From NCBI RefSeq assembly GCF_013426205.1, contig NC_089427.1:1736001-1800000 (forward strand): a stretch of DNA of 64,000 nt. The letters run 5' to 3'. The notes beneath the pieces are model-generated. The model made no database searches, was not told where the DNA came from, and saw nothing but the letters and a program-made list of their open reading frames with translations. This document shows positions 1-15,343 of the stretch, piece after piece (the stretch's first letter is position 1; each line of letters opens with the position of its first letter). This DNA comes from Metarhizium brunneum (taxonomy: Eukaryota; Ascomycota; Sordariomycetes; Hypocreales; Clavicipitaceae). The translations under genes and the position numbers were made by a program.

Positions 1-3000
1 ATCGCACCGCCAGACATTGACCACCAGACCAGCACGAAAGCGCGGAAGGCGCCAAGCGCTACACGACGATCAATGTGCAGGAGCGGTGCTTAACCCTGCC
101 CACACCTGTCCACACATGTCCAGAGCATCAAGTCTCGCGCCTCCTCCCCTCACCCTCTCTCACCCTCTCACATCTTTCCCACCTTTCTTTTCCGCATTGG
201 TAACAATAATGCCTGTGATTTCCATTGCCACCTCACGCGCTCTATGCCTGCATTCATCGCATGTGCAGCACAGATGCACAGGAAGAACGAGATGCGTATT
301 TCTCCGACGTCTGGGTGCTACGGGACTTCCAGCAACCGTTGAGCCTCTATGTCCAGGTCAGCTGAAGCCAGCCCACCCACACCTGCGAAACCCAGACACC
401 CTCTCTTTGTCGGTCTTTCCCACTAGAGTCCACCATCACACCCTCAAGTTAACCACCGCCTAGCCTCAGGACGGCCGTTCCCAAGTTAGCCTCACCAGGA
501 ACCAGGCACGCGGCCGCAAACGCCAAGAGAAGTCTGGTGTACAGCTCGCCATCTGAAATGTGTGGAGCCCAAAATCACCAAACGACATGTACGTATCCAC
601 CAGATAATTGGCGCCCGTTTTCAGGCTAGTTCAGGTGCACCTCTCTACTACGAGGTGTGATACATTGTCTCTCCCTGTCCTATTCTTAGACCAGCTTCTC
701 TGTCTCTATCTAATCCGTAGTGTGCTCCGTATGTATATCTCCGTCAAAAGCTGTGTTACAACTGCTTGGAGCAACACATGTACACACGTTCACGGTGCTT
801 GCTGCAACGTGCTTCACCTGTCAGATCCGATGTCGGGCCTGTGCCCAGCCATCGTCCTTCGAGCTGACCTAGCGCCCGATTGTCTTTGTGCAATTCAGCC
901 AACCCCCCCAAATACAAGTGGGCGAAGCTATTACATGTCAGCTTGAAATTGACCGTCTTGATCGAGGACGAACATGCAGGTAACAGGATATTTCCGAGTA
1001 TCTATCAAACGCACGAACGCAGACATGCCATCATAAAAACATGCGCTCTTGGTCAACGCGCCATAAACCCACAGTGTTATACCCTTACATCGGATGGCTA
1101 AGGGGCTATGCGCATTAGCAATAACCAACTTCGTACAATACATCTTCAGCGTGTAAGGATAGAATCGACGCAAAATCAAACCACTTACATACAGCACGAT
1201 GGTCGAGAAAAAGGAGACAGCAGGAGACACCAAAAAGCAACGAGCCCTGAGCTAACCGCCAACACCACTGTACTACCGATCCACCTCGAGTTAGCCAGTG
1301 AAATAGACAAGGCCAAACAACAAAGTCCTTGCACCGAGGTGCCGTTGGACAAAAGAAGTGAAACGGCATCGTCCTGCCCTGGTGGGCAACATCTCCCCAG
1401 AATCCAAGGAACCATGCTATCAGCCAATCACCAAGATTTCATCTGAAGCTTCCACGGCAACTACCTACAATACGGAGTACACTTCTGCTACTCGGTCCTG
1501 CCAATACTAGTGGTCGCAATGGGCGCAAACAGCCGCGAGCACTACGGCAAGACTATGGAAGGATCATCCTCTCAGCATCAGTCAGTCTGGCTTGAGAACC
1601 TTCATATAACAGAAACTGGACGCAGCAGTCTCGTCGGTGGTGGGCTAACTCAAACCCGTTGGTGCGTTTGTTTTAGTTTGCCCAGATCGGCGTGGCTGTT
1701 TCGCAATGTCGCTTGCCTTGGAAACAAGCCAGTCGGTTCCCGGTCAGTCTGTCGAGCAATTCAAGTTCTTTGGACTGTGCATGATCAACAGCGTCTTAAC
1801 TAAAGGAGCCCATCACCTGGTACATTCCTATTGAATACTCCTTGCGCATGACGAATTCAGCGCCACAACAAGGCACCGCCAAGCACCCATGCACACGGCA
1901 ACAACTAATCCATGCACACGGGGTGGCTTGCAACAAGCCGGCAACCGGTAACCATGAACTACAACACATTGTTCAGTGAACCACGCCCATCGCCATCAGC
2001 CTTACGTGCCTGACGCTAGGATTAATCGCGAAGTTGGACACTTTCGACGCAGAGGGTTCTTATTTACGGGCTTCTGGCTTAACATGAAACACCCCACCAT
2101 TATGCTCACCGACCTGCCTACATATCCGTTTAGATGAAGGAAGCCATCGTCGTAATTTTTAAAAACTAATCGTAGGAGATTTATACGAAGCCTCGGCTCT
2201 CGGATTGGCGATAATGCAGCACGTTCCCGTTCGTATTAAATGGGAAATGCACCCAAAACTGGGCAATGATCGGACATGAATTGCTTTCCCAGAAACCCAT
2301 CATCTTGTATGTACGTACAATTTAATGTACATACATATGTAATACCAATATGGCATGGTCCGTGTTGAGCCAATATTATTCGACGTCATGGGTTTCCGGC
2401 TACCAGGATCCCCTTGGTTGCCAAACCGGGCTGGAGAGTGTGATACAGTACTCCGTAAGCATTCTAATACTCCTCTCTCCTAACCGACAAAGGCCAAGCA
2501 GCCTAGTCTAGCAAGGCCGTCCGCGACGACAGTATTATGGCAGTGGCTCTATTGGGATGTCGGCAAGGATAACGTCATTTTTCTTTATGAGTGGAATCAG
2601 GTTCGGTAGTAATATCATACCATGCTTCTCTGGCACTGGCTTGAAGAGCGAATTCACCCCGTACCGAGAGTGATGTTGCGGGGCGCCAGGCCAGGGGCAG
2701 CGGCCTGGCGGCCTCAACCGTCGTAACCCGTTACATGTGGCGCTGCCAAACGACACCACCACGCAGGCACTCGAGCGGAGCAGACGACGAAGTGGTGTGG
2801 AGGGAGCAAATGAAAGTGGACGGGGTTTGGCTGTGCGTTGCTTGAGTCGTTGCGGTTTGAAACGGAGCCACAGAGCCAATGTTTTGCAACTTCACCGCTT
2901 CTTTGCACAAAAAGCACGCAAACCTGCTGCCCTCATAGGACCGTTCCAGCCAATCTGCAAGGAACCAGGAACAGACAGACACGTGTAGAGGCAAGTCCAG

Positions 3001-6000
3001 GGGCATGGTGTGGATGTTTCGTACGCATATTGTATTATGTTGAGCGTCATACTGATCACATGAAGCAGTCTGGGCCGACGTTTTCTGCAATATCTGTCAT
3101 TCAAGACGGTGATGACATACTCCGTACATACATGGACGTTTCAGTTGGAGCCAACAAGTCTTGGTACATCATCCAGTATTTCTCCGGGACTCACCGAGTC
3201 GCCTGCTTCGGAGCTGTATGTACTTGGCACAAGGATGGACCTGTCTTGCTAGCGACGCGGCATTGTATATTTGTTTCACAACCAGCATTTTGCAAGGCTG
3301 TTCTTGTAAATATGTATAGACACACAAAACCGTCTCAAGAAGTCTTGCGCGATGGACATGTTACAAACATGGAGTTCTGCAGATCGTCTTATGTACAGAG
3401 CTACTCCAACTAGTCACGGACGGCTGAGCATCACGATTACGACGATTTCACTTGATTATCGGTTCTTCCCCGCTTTGTTTCGGTTAGTCTCCAGGTTGAC
3501 GCCACAGAACTTCCGGCTGTACTGTACGGGGCTAGAGCGGCGTCGACAAAGGAGGAAAATCATTCTCACTTTATCTTCATATACCTATCTCCGTGGCAGA
3601 AGCTGCTCATTTCAACTCTCCGATTAGGCGTGTGCAAAAAAGATGAGGGGAAAAGAGAATCCTTGGTGCTGTTGGGACGTGACATGTTGGAAAAGGCTTC
3701 AACTGGACGCGCTGACTCGTGCGTCCAACTGAGTCAAGTCCATCCAAGACATTTCCCCCTCCGCGTGGCACGATTGCTACTATTACTCAGCAATCAGGGA
3801 GCAACTTGCAAAATACACCAATGCTCTGAGAGCCGTGTGCATGCCCGCAACCACAAGGTTTTCTCCCGAAGCCATGAGGAGGACCAAAACTGAAAATCAA
3901 CAAGCCGCCAACGGGGCGGGGCATCCATGCCAACTACCCGCGCGGCCCGTCCTGGGAGGCATTGCCATGGCCAATCTGTGGATGGTGGCGATACGCTTGC
4001 GACTAGTATTTAATCGTCCAGTATCTTGAAACAACCCATCTGATGTGGCTGCTGGCCGTTCCCAGCCTCGGCCGCTCCACTCCGTATCCCTCTCCGTGCA
4101 AGCAGAGGGTGTCATGGCAAGCGCACTCAAATTTATCAGCGGACGTCAATGGCCGTTTGGCTTCAATCCCAGAGAGGGAGAGATCATTCTCAACGTAGCC
4201 AGTTGATCCAGAGTCTGTCACAGAGGAAAGTACATATTCTGCCTGCCGGCCGCTTGCCCGTGACAGACATGACTAATATATTTGCACAGTACCAGACACC
4301 AAACGGGCATCATGGATCAGACAGTTTAGCTCGGTCTGGTGGGTGCGCTGGTTGCGAGGCTAAGCTATAGGCAGTGTTGGTCAGAGAGGATGCTCCTCGT
4401 TACCCTTGGAACATGGGAATGGCCTGTCTTCGCAGATGAGTTTCTGGAGTCCTCCCCATCCGGACGACGTGGAGATTAAACTCTGTCGTCACCAGCTACA
4501 ACTGCTACGGGCCGTGTATTCAGCTCCGTATTGTTGCCGTCAACTCGAGTTTCTAGGGTCGACTCGCATTTAGTGGCGTCGAGATTCGGCTTCCAAGGAG
4601 CGTCGACACCAAAAAGATGGTAGACGACTTGTATCACGTCCGAAACAGATTATCAGAAATCATTCTGGAATAGTTTCTACCAACACGTTTAGTGCAAAGT
4701 ATCAATACCAGCAGCCATACGGTATGCACTTTGCGAACGCACCATCAGTCACCCAGAAGTCTCCAACTCTCAAAATGACCTCAATAATTCAACAACGCGA
4801 TCACATCTTATCCAATTTTCAATAGGCCGGGATATCCGAAAGTTAAGTCAATAGTCCAGAACAATTCCATGCATGAATGTTTCTTCCCGGGTGGTCCCCA
4901 TAGCGTACCTGCGTACGTAACGGGAATCTTGGAGAGAGCACCTGTATGCACAGCACATGCATCAATGAGCTTGAATGAGCCAAGGACTTGATCTTGGCAG
5001 AGTTTGTTACCTGGCACAGCTGAGCTGGTGACCGATAAGGCGTCATGGTTGTCACGCCCCTGGCAGCCATGGCCAATGCTGACGTATGTACGCCAGTGCT
5101 TCAATGTCGCAATTGTCTCCGGCACCGAGTATGGGGGACACATGCATAGGATTGAAGACGTTGCAAAATGAGCCTCGCACACCTTCATCTCGTTGCTCCT
5201 CGACTCAGTGTCGTCGTGAGACGGAGCCCAAATACCCCGAGCGAATGAGTGTGGTCAACCAGGTCACGTCAACATGGCCTCCTCGTCTTGGAACAGCTAG
5301 CAAAGATGTCCCGTCTTCTACAACATTGCATTGGCGACGCCATTTGGGCACAGGTCCGGTTCAACTTGGGGGCGACTTTGGGCCATTACAGCCCATTGAC
5401 ACGTGCGTTTTGGCCCTTTGGCTCATCATCCTTTTGGTTCGTCACAACCATTCGATGGGCGCAGAGGTGAGTCGGCGCGAGAAGGACCCAATCACGGCGC
5501 TGCTCATGAGCATCTCGTTGGTCAAGCTTTCTTAGGTGACATCTGCTTGCCCTGCGAAAATGATCGACGCCCACCCGCGGCTTGAAATCGGCCCTGCCGT
5601 CGCAGGCAGAACCAAGATTATTAAACCCCATCGCCGAGATGAACATGTTACATGGCGTCCAGCGGTGCACCAGGTGTCCACGTAGCAGTGTTGCAACCAT
5701 TGCCGGTGTCTCTCCATCAACGTCCTTTCAACATCCGGGTATTGCTCCATCTGGACGCATTACCCAGTCGGCGGTTTGCCACGACAGTGCTCAATGTTGG
5801 GCATTGGGTTTGCCAGCAGAATGCGCGGGCTACGTTGATGAATGTTTTGTTCAGACAAAGGTTAAAATTACAACAACTACCTTCCTTATGCTCGAATATG
5901 CGCGACCATGTGACCAGCCAGGAATTTTTTACATCCTGGAGGTGCGCGCTACAGTGTGCATAATTGAAAACAAGGTCTATCGTTTCGAGAAAGTATAAAA

Positions 6001-6638
6001 TCCTAAATTTTATGAGAGGGTGCCGTCTCATATAGCGGATTCATCTGCCGGGGGAGATATGTGCCGACTGGGGATGAAACGCCGCCAAACAGTGGCAAAT
6101 TCCTTTAATATGCGGATTTCTGAATGAATTTGTGTGTTTGAGGGTTTTCGGCATGGTCCCAATCGATACATTGAATGCGCGTCAGAAGTACTATGCATTT
6201 GCCTGCAAAGCTTGGACGGGAGCGATGATGTGTCGCGCGCACGAGCCTCGAGCACTGTGACAACTACGAAGTGAGATATGTATAGGGGTAGGTGAGGGAG
6301 AGAAACTGTGAAATGCACTTCACCCTCACGACTACAGAGTATACGCCTAGCAATCTCGCGTCTACTTGATGAAGAGATGGGATCGCAAGGGCGTAGGCCG
6401 CAAGTGACGGTGGATAGTCTCGCGAATATATACCTGCGAAGCGCAGTAGGAAAACGTTTATAATAGTGCAATTGCTATCATTCCTCACGCTGCCTCCGCG
6501 ACACTGCAAAACATTGCTGTTCATTACCCTGCCTCGTCCAAAAAGTCTCCTCCGCACTGCATGAAATCCTCAACAGGTCATCACGATACCAGCCTCCTCA
6601 CATCCAATCAACACAAGGCGTATTACCAAAACTCAATA
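1..6638. other. 6.6 kb without a supportable gene
   Basis: I read both strands and found no reading frame with a recognisable domain, a good ATG context and plausible splice sites. The longer open frames are short, overlap one another on both strands and have irregular composition. Copies of the intergenic word TACGGAGTA or its complement lie at about 1471, 2449 and 3118. A fast-evolving, multi-exon or non-coding gene cannot be excluded. The right edge is the 3' flank of the aminotransferase gene. Confidence 0.5.
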
Positions 6639-8148
6639 CTATCCCACCGTCGTCTTCAAAAAAGCCTCATGTCGCCGAATGAAAGCCTCCACAGCATCCA
6701 CAAACCTATCCAGCTCACGCCTCGGTGTGCCCAGTATCAACGCAATAAACCCTCGTCTCGCCACCCAAAACCCATTCTCCAGCATTTCCAACCAAAACAG
6801 CTCCCTCAGCTCGCTCCTCTCTTCGACATCATCTCCATCTCGGATATCCTTTTCCCCATTCACGGGAAAGTGAGCCGTCATAACCGTTCCCAATCCCGTG
6901 AAGCACAGTATACTGTCCCTGCTCGCCTCATTCAGACGGCCCAGGAACTCGGTCCCCAGTGCCGTAAACTCATTCGCCACCGAGGGCGTGTAAATCTCCG
7001 TGAGGCCAGCGTGCCCCGCATGCATAGCAAGCGTGTTGTTGTTGAAGGTGCCCGAGTGAGGCAGGCAATCCGGCTGCGAGGGATCATACGCAGCCATCAT
7101 GTCCTCCCGGCCGCCAAACGCACCAAACGTAATGCCGCCGCCGAGCCACTTTCCAAACGTCTTGAGATCCGGCGTGACGCCGCGAATAGAAGCGAGGCCG
7201 TGCGCGCAAAGACGCGAAGTCATGACCTCGTCCATGATGAACACGACACCTGCCTGTCGCCACGGCAAATTAGCAACCCAACATCGGCGCGCCCAACAGT
7301 TGACACGTATCAGGTCAAAAAAAGGGGGGGGGACTGACCTTCCTGGCAGCGTCCTCGATAGCCTTGAGAAACTCTTCTGTCGCGACGATACAGCCTCCCG
7401 CCCCTTGCATCGCCTCTAGGAGAACGGCCGCCACGCCTTCGTCCTGAATCGCCCTCGTCGCGCCATCCACATCATTGTACTTGGCTACAATCCAGTCGTC
7501 CAGATCAACGTTATTGGCAGCTGGTTTCCCACCCGCAAAGCCTAGCACGCCTCCGTGGTAGGCGCCACCAAAGACCACGACCTTGCGCTTCTTGGTGAAG
7601 CGTCTCGCGGCAGCGAGGGCTTGGAGATTGGCCTCGGTGCCGGAGTTTGTGAAGCGGACTTTGGACACGTTGAAGCGGGCGCATATGGCGCTTGCAAGGG
7701 ACTGCTCGGCGCGCGTGGTGCCGCTGAGGTTGAGGCCGATGGTGGTCAGGACGGTGGTGATGGTTTTTCGGATGACGGGGGAGGAGTGGCCGTAGAGGGC
7801 GGCGGTGAACTCGCCCGTGAAGTCGGTGTATCTGGCGCTTTTTTAGAAGCAATGTACGATATTCACTCCTTGCTTGACAAGGCCTCTGTGGTTGGTCGTG
7901 GGCACTGGAGACGAGGGTGTGGCAGTTGGGGAGGCAACGCACGTCGTGCCGTCTTCAGAAGTGACCTGATATCCATGCCCAGACTTGATATACAGCGGGA
8001 ACGGGTCCGCATGTAGTACGGCTCGCGTATTGCCCCCGGGGAGAGAGTTTGATGCTTCCGCGTGGAGTGCTTTGGATTTGGGGTTCTGCTGAATGTACCT
8101 GGCCCTTGCGTGTTCCAATGTTGTCCCAAGTTCCTGCAAGGCAAACAT
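6639..8148 (-). CDS. Class III PLP-dependent aminotransferase, glutamate-1-semialdehyde 2,1-aminomutase-like
   Basis: Three exons on the minus strand: 8148-7943, 7831-7339 and 7253-6639, giving 437 residues, the usual length for this fold. Intron 1 (7832-7942) runs from GTGCGT to CAG and intron 2 (7254-7338) from GTCAGT to CAG; the phases add up exactly. Seen: an N-terminal helix with SLPGGNTR, the cofactor-phosphate segment NSGTEANLQALAAARR, AYHGG, the PLP-ring aspartate in FIMDEVMTSR and the Schiff-base lysine at about residue 268 in FGKWLGGG. These are hallmarks of the GSA aminomutase-like branch of class III enzymes. Fungi make tetrapyrroles from glycine, so a role in 5-aminolevulinate synthesis is unlikely; the substrate is unknown and may be an amine or beta-amino acid. 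The only in-frame ATG is at 8148. The gene is divergent from SF3a2. Confidence 0.9.
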
Positions 8149-8522
8149 GATACGGAGTGAATGACGCCCCTTGGACACCAGAATGAAAAAAGCAAAGGGG
8201 ACAAAGGCTCTAGCCAATTTATGTCGTAATGTGGCCAGATCAAATACCCCTCAATAAACCATCAGGACAAACTTATACGGCCAGTCGCAACTACAGAGTG
8301 GCGTAACATCCAATTGGTCCGCTGCACAATCAAGACCCACCTCCAACCCGGGGAAGCAAGACGAAACCCGTCTCTGTAGCTAACGATTATAACTTTTACA
8401 TCAACCTCCAACATCCATATCCGCCACGCCCGTCCAACCACCCCCATCCCAGTCGACTCTTCACCAAAGCGCCTACACAGAGACAAAGAGAGAGAGAGAG
8501 AGAGAAAAGGGACAAAAAAGAA
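8149..8522. promoter_or_regulatory. Divergent promoter region between the aminotransferase and SF3a2 genes, with an AG run
   Basis: This 374-base gap must hold both divergent promoters. A pure AG dinucleotide run (8487-8505) ends 17 bases before the SF3a2 start codon, so it probably lies in that gene's 5' leader. A half-copy of the TACGGAGT word is present at 8151. No clear TATA box stands out. Confidence 0.5.
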
Positions 8523-9248
8523 ATGGACTACCAAAACCGCGCGGGCTCAAAATTCGGCGGCGGCGGCGTGGCCTCCCACTCCGCCACCAACGCCGACCGC
8601 CGCGAACGCCTGCGCAAGCTGGCCCTCGAAACAATCGACCTCGACAAGGACCCCTACTTCTTCAAGAACCACGTCGGCTCCTTCGAATGCCGCCTCTGCC
8701 TGACGGTGCACCAGAACGACGGCTCGTACCTCGCGCACACCCAGGGCAAGAAGCACCAGACCAACCTCGCGCGCCGCGCCGCCCGCGAGCAGCGGGAGGG
8801 CAAGGCCAACATCGACCCGGCCACGGGCCTCCCCTCGAGCGTCGCCGCCTCCTTCGCGGGCGGCGGCGCGCGCCGCAACGCCGTCAAGATCGGCCGCCCC
8901 GGCTACAAGATCACCAAGATCCGGGACCCCGTCACCAGGCAGCAGGGCCTGCTGTTCCAGCTGCAGTACCCCGAGGCCGCGCCCGACATGAGCCCCAAGT
9001 GGCAGGTCATGAATGCGTTCACGCAGCGCGTCGAGGAGCCCGACAAGAACTTTCAGTACCTGCTCGTGGCCGCCGAGCCCTACGAGACGGTCGGGTTCAA
9101 GATCCCCGCCAGGGAGCTGGACAAGAGGGAAGGCAGGGGCTTCTGCTTCTGGGACCCGGACGCCAAGGAGTTTTGGATACAGATCATGTTCATGACGGAG
9201 CGGGAGGAGAGGTTCAACGCCGCCCCGGGGTTGGCTGCCAGGAGATGA
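8523..9248 (+). CDS. prp11: Splicing factor 3a subunit 2 (SF3a66/Prp11)
   Basis: A single-exon gene of 241 residues. SF3a is part of the U2 snRNP, where it helps bind U2 to the branch point. The N-terminus has the conserved start DYQNRAGSKFGGGGVAS, followed by the ERLRKLALETIDLDKDPYFFKNHVG segment. A matrin-type C2H2 zinc finger follows, with Cys56, Cys59, His72 and His78. The C-terminal half contains the KITKIRDP and GRPGYKI segments and the SPKWQVMNAFTQRVE block typical of the family. Metazoan orthologues carry a long proline-rich tail that is absent here, as is normal in fungi. GC-rich third positions fit the neighbouring housekeeping genes. The gene converges with cot1. Confidence 0.95.
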   Translation: MDYQNRAGSKFGGGGVASHSATNADRRERLRKLALETIDLDKDPYFFKNHVGSFECRLCLTVHQNDGSYLAHTQGKKHQTNLARRAAREQREGKANIDPATGLPSSVAASFAGGGARRNAVKIGRPGYKITKIRDPVTRQQGLLFQLQYPEAAPDMSPKWQVMNAFTQRVEEPDKNFQYLLVAAEPYETVGFKIPARELDKREGRGFCFWDPDAKEFWIQIMFMTEREERFNAAPGLAARR

Positions 9249-9880
9249 GCAAGTTGAAAAGCGGCGAGGTTTTTAAAGCGATGGATGGGCGGAACAAGGA
9301 GTCTCGAGGAATTGTTCAAGAGAGCGTTTGCGAGACATGAGAATGACGGCCACGTCAGCATCAAGGCGCGTGCCGTTGGCAGCAATGGAGGACTGTCAAG
9401 GAAGAATCTTGGCCGCAGAATGCACACAGCTGTGGAGAAGCAAATCGGCCTTTGGTGGCCGCATGTAATTTTAGTCAGTTCATGATACAAGGACCAGAAA
9501 GTAGGAAACATCACGTATATACCCATCCATAAATAGACTAATGCCCATCGCCGTGTTCAAGGCTACGTAAAACTCGCCCATCTAGCGCTGAACTACATAG
9601 CTTTGCGCAAAGGATTCCGCCAAGTGGCACACGTCCCTCATCTCATGTACCTCGCCATCACCGTGTTGTCTCTGACAAGCACTCATGCATGACAGAGAAC
9701 GCTCTGCATTTATTCCGTGCGATACATGCATGCCTAACCATTGAACACATTGCGCCAACTCTCAAAGCCAGGCACTTTCACCACAACAATACATCCATGC
9801 ATCCCTCAAGTCATATTCATCTTGATATAAAAATCCCAAGCAATAACACGCCGCCTCGATGCAAAACCCTAGTTTTTCAC
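9249..9880. other. Convergent 3' flanks of SF3a2 and cot1
   Basis: No gene is seen. The region should hold the 3' untranslated ends of both convergent genes; AATAAA-like A/T-rich words occur near 9530 and 9830. Confidence 0.5.
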
Positions 9881-12013
<2,133 letters not shown>

Positions 12014-13990
12014 GATTGGGATTGACGATTGTGCTGGCAATGGCCCGCGACGATCCGAGCTGTCTAGGGGGGATTGGACTCGACGGACGACGGCAGCGGC
12101 GTGGTGGTGAAGGACCAAGGTCGAGAGTCGCAGGTCGAGGGGTTGTGGTGTTGGTTAAGGGGACGATGCGGTGCTTAGTTAGTGTTCAGTGCTCAGTGCC
12201 AGGTTAAGGAAGGCGCGGTGGAACCTCATGTGCTGTTTCCTTCTAGTTTGGACCTGAGAATGCGGCGGTGGCGCCAGAACCTCGGGGCATTCAGCCATTC
12301 AATCTTTAGCCATCCGCTCATTGATTGCATTCATTTCATTCAGGCCACAGGAAAACAGCGGGACCCGACACGATTGGATCGTCAAGGTAATGTTTTCTAG
12401 TATTGCTTTTTTAATGGTGGTCGGCTAACGTTGTCACTTGTGTTGATGGATTCAGGCTGGCCGTCACCAAGAGAACGGAGACGGACAGTCTGCGGCACAA
12501 GATATTTATCCATTACGAAGCATACACTAATATACTACAGTATGCTTTAGTGGTTCATCCTTTTTACCACCCACTTGCTTCTCCCATCCGTCAATTCGAC
12601 AACCGATGGTCGTTCCGTGCTCTCTGAAGTCGAGGATGAGGGGCGGTCAACCCGCAGCTGTCAACACAACAAAACTCGAGCACGAGTCCCACGACGCCAC
12701 TTATCTACGCCCAGGGGCTGCCCGTGGTGGGGACCAGGGGAAGTACTTTTACACTCAGCGTCTTGCAACCTGGTTGTGTGCCAGTCGATTTGATTGCTCG
12801 CCCAAGTTGCTTGAGTACCACGCGGTGCAAGTCGCTCAGTTTGCCGTAGCATACTCCGTAGCAACAAGTCATTCGTGGGAGTAGCTGCCCGGGGCCAGAG
12901 GGGCGTCGTAGCGCGTGTCATGCTGCATGTCTCAAACCCGTCACAGAGGGTGGTCGGCGTGGTCCATCACTCATCAACGACAGCTCGCAACCCGGCCCGT
13001 CAACATCACGCCTTGTGTAGCTCGACCGCGTGTCCGGCCGAGAAATGGAAGGACCCTGTCCTGGGCAGGGCAGTTTGCTCCAAAGCTTTCAAAATTATGG
13101 AGTAGCCTTTCTTAAATCTGAGTGCGGAAGCGGGCCGTCTGCTCATGTGGACATGTTGATGCAGTCTGCGCAGTAGTTACTCCAGAGTAGGCATCACGGG
13201 CTTTTTATCGCGCTTCTCGTCTTCTCCACCGTTTCTCCTGCACACCGACAATTTTCCACAACACTTGACTGCTCCGACAAAGTACGTTGATCCATCACGG
13301 TGCACAAGTTCCCATCTCATTCCCCGGTGCCGACGAGTAATTGTACACCCCAGGTCCATCACCTTCAGACCTCCGACATGATGGCATTGCCATTGCACTT
13401 CCGTCTGCCGCTTCCACGAACCAAATAACTACATACCTTATTAGAGCTTTGCTATGCCATGTTTGTGGCAGCCGGCGGGGTTTTCATGCACATAGGGACT
13501 AGGGAGTGAACAGCCTAATGCAAGGTGCTCTACTTCGTACGGGTGCCAAACATGAAATATGGTGATAGTAAGGCGCGCCATGGTGCTCCGGACGTGACGG
13601 AGTGACAAGACGGCACGTTTGATCACATGGTCGACTAAGCAGCCTCTATGAGATAAACATCAGTTGGAGAATCTAGAATTAGTATCGTACAAAATTTACA
13701 TTTGCATTCGCGGTGATGCTCACCAGGCCCGTCGTAGTTCGGGGACGTACTCCGTAGTGAGCTCAACCTGGAGCTCGTTCGTTTTTCCATTCCGAGCCTT
13801 ATCAGACGCCATCTCCTTATCGCACCCAATTTTTTTTGCCCGGCATCGACGACGACGCCCCAACCAGCACTCTGCTGCTCTACATCTCGGCGCGGCGTCA
13901 CAAGCGCCAACGGCCATTTTGTACACATCCTTAATTTTCCTCCTTGGTTCGAGTAATTCACACACGGTCATTTACACGAAGACCGTCGAA
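12014..13990. other. Shared upstream region of cot1 and tim54
   Basis: About 2 kb between divergent starts. It should contain the cot1 leader and promoter on the left and the tim54 leader on the right. TACTCCGTA copies lie at 12852 and 13748. I see no reading frame with protein-like features; a leader intron in either gene is possible. Confidence 0.45.
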
Positions 13991-15343
13991 ATGGACGAGC
14001 AGCAAAAGGCCGAAAAGACCCGTGCCGGGGCAGGTCTTCCCCCGAAACCTCGCAACCCGGCTCTCAAAATGCTCGGCCTCCCTGCGCTACCCAAGAAGCT
14101 CCCCTCACGGAACTGGATGATTTTCTGGGCCATCACAGGCGCCTTCACCACGGCTATCGTCTACGACAAGCGCGAGAAGAACCGCGCGACCGCGAAATGG
14201 CGCCGCGCCGTCGAGCCCTTGTCCCGCGAGCTGATCGGCCCTGCCAACGCCCTGCCCCGAAAACTCACCGTCTATCTGGAGGCACCGCCCGGCGATGGGC
14301 TGCGCGTCGCTCAGGACCATTTCATCGAATATGTGAAGCCGGTGCTGTCGGCGTCCGGGCTGGACTGGGAGTTTGTCCAGGGGAGGCAGCAGGGCGACGT
14401 ACGGGCGGCAGTGGCAGAAAAGATTCGGCGGTCGAGAATGGCCGATGAGCGTCCGGGCGAGGAGATCCCCAAGACGGACGATTCCATCGTCGAGGACATG
14501 CGGAAGAAGATGGGCCTCAGGGAGTATGAGGGCGTCAAGGGTGATATTGTCATCGGGCGCCATGCCTGGAAGGAGTATATGCGCGGTCTGCACGAGGGCT
14601 GGCTCGGTCCTCTGGACGCGCCGCCTCTGCCGGAACCAGAGCCCACCGTAGACACAAAGCCCGACTCCGAGGCTCCTCCAGCCGATGACGGGGCCGCCGA
14701 GAGCAAACCCGAAGAGAAAAAGGAGGAACAAAAGAAGGAAGACAAGCCGTCCCGGCCGCCGCAGCCCCGCCCGCACAACACCACAGACGACTACGACTCC
14801 GTCTCTCTCCCCGTCCACATGCCGTCCGAATTCTCCCCCTCGGCTACCATCCCATTCCCCCATCGCCTTGGCTTCACCCAGACATTCGTCCGCCTCGGCC
14901 GCTTCCTCAATCGCCGCAAGCTCGCCGACGACATCGGCCAGCAGGTAGCGGCTGTCTGTTTCGCCGCCGCCCGCGACTACCGCGAGGCCGACGGCCAGTA
15001 CGAGCAGCAGCTCCTCCTGGAACAAGAAGAGCGGGACTGGCCCAAGAGCACATGGAAGGAAGAGGAGCCCGCCACGGAAGAGGACAAGAAAAAGGTTGCT
15101 TCCGAACCCAAAAAGGAGAGAATCTGGGCGAGCCCCATGGTCATCGATGCGCGAATCGCGCAGCGCATGAGGCGCTTCGAGATCCAGCCCCAAGACGAGG
15201 AGCGCGCGGCCAAGATTATCGTGCCGGAGGAGGAGGTCGAGGGCTGGATCAAGGGCAGCCTGAGGAGCCTCTGGAGATGGGGGGCTCGCTCGTGGGATGA
15301 AAAGCCCAAGGGTCCCAACGTCGGCAACTTGGACGATGACTAG
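13991..15343 (+). CDS. tim54: Mitochondrial inner-membrane translocase subunit TIM54
   Basis: Single exon, 450 residues. TIM54 is a subunit of the TIM22 complex that inserts carrier proteins into the inner membrane. The N-terminus carries the family block GLPALPKKLPSRNWMIFW, continuing into one hydrophobic segment (about residues 39-57). After a basic stretch comes the intermembrane-space domain with LTVYLEAPPGDGLRVAQDHF and the IVIGRHAWKEYMRGLHEGWLG block. A charged, proline/glutamate-rich linker (about 215-260) follows, then a C-terminal region ending in ...KSPRNVGNLDDD-like acidic residues. An in-frame extension upstream to 13664 exists, but the ATG at 13991 fits the family N-terminus. The long open frame on the opposite strand is a codon-bias shadow. 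It converges with the next gene after only 206 bases. Confidence 0.95.
   Translation: MDEQQKAEKTRAGAGLPPKPRNPALKMLGLPALPKKLPSRNWMIFWAITGAFTTAIVYDKREKNRATAKWRRAVEPLSRELIGPANALPRKLTVYLEAPPGDGLRVAQDHFIEYVKPVLSASGLDWEFVQGRQQGDVRAAVAEKIRRSRMADERPGEEIPKTDDSIVEDMRKKMGLREYEGVKGDIVIGRHAWKEYMRGLHEGWLGPLDAPPLPEPEPTVDTKPDSEAPPADDGAAESKPEEKKEEQKKEDKPSRPPQPRPHNTTDDYDSVSLPVHMPSEFSPSATIPFPHRLGFTQTFVRLGRFLNRRKLADDIGQQVAAVCFAAARDYREADGQYEQQLLLEQEERDWPKSTWKEEEPATEEDKKKVASEPKKERIWASPMVIDARIAQRMRRFEIQPQDEERAAKIIVPEEEVEGWIKGSLRSLWRWGARSWDEKPKGPNVGNLDDD

Noticed and set aside
2838..3413. 191-codon plus-strand frame
   Set aside because: Starts with TTG, includes a TACTCCGTA copy, and shows no domain.
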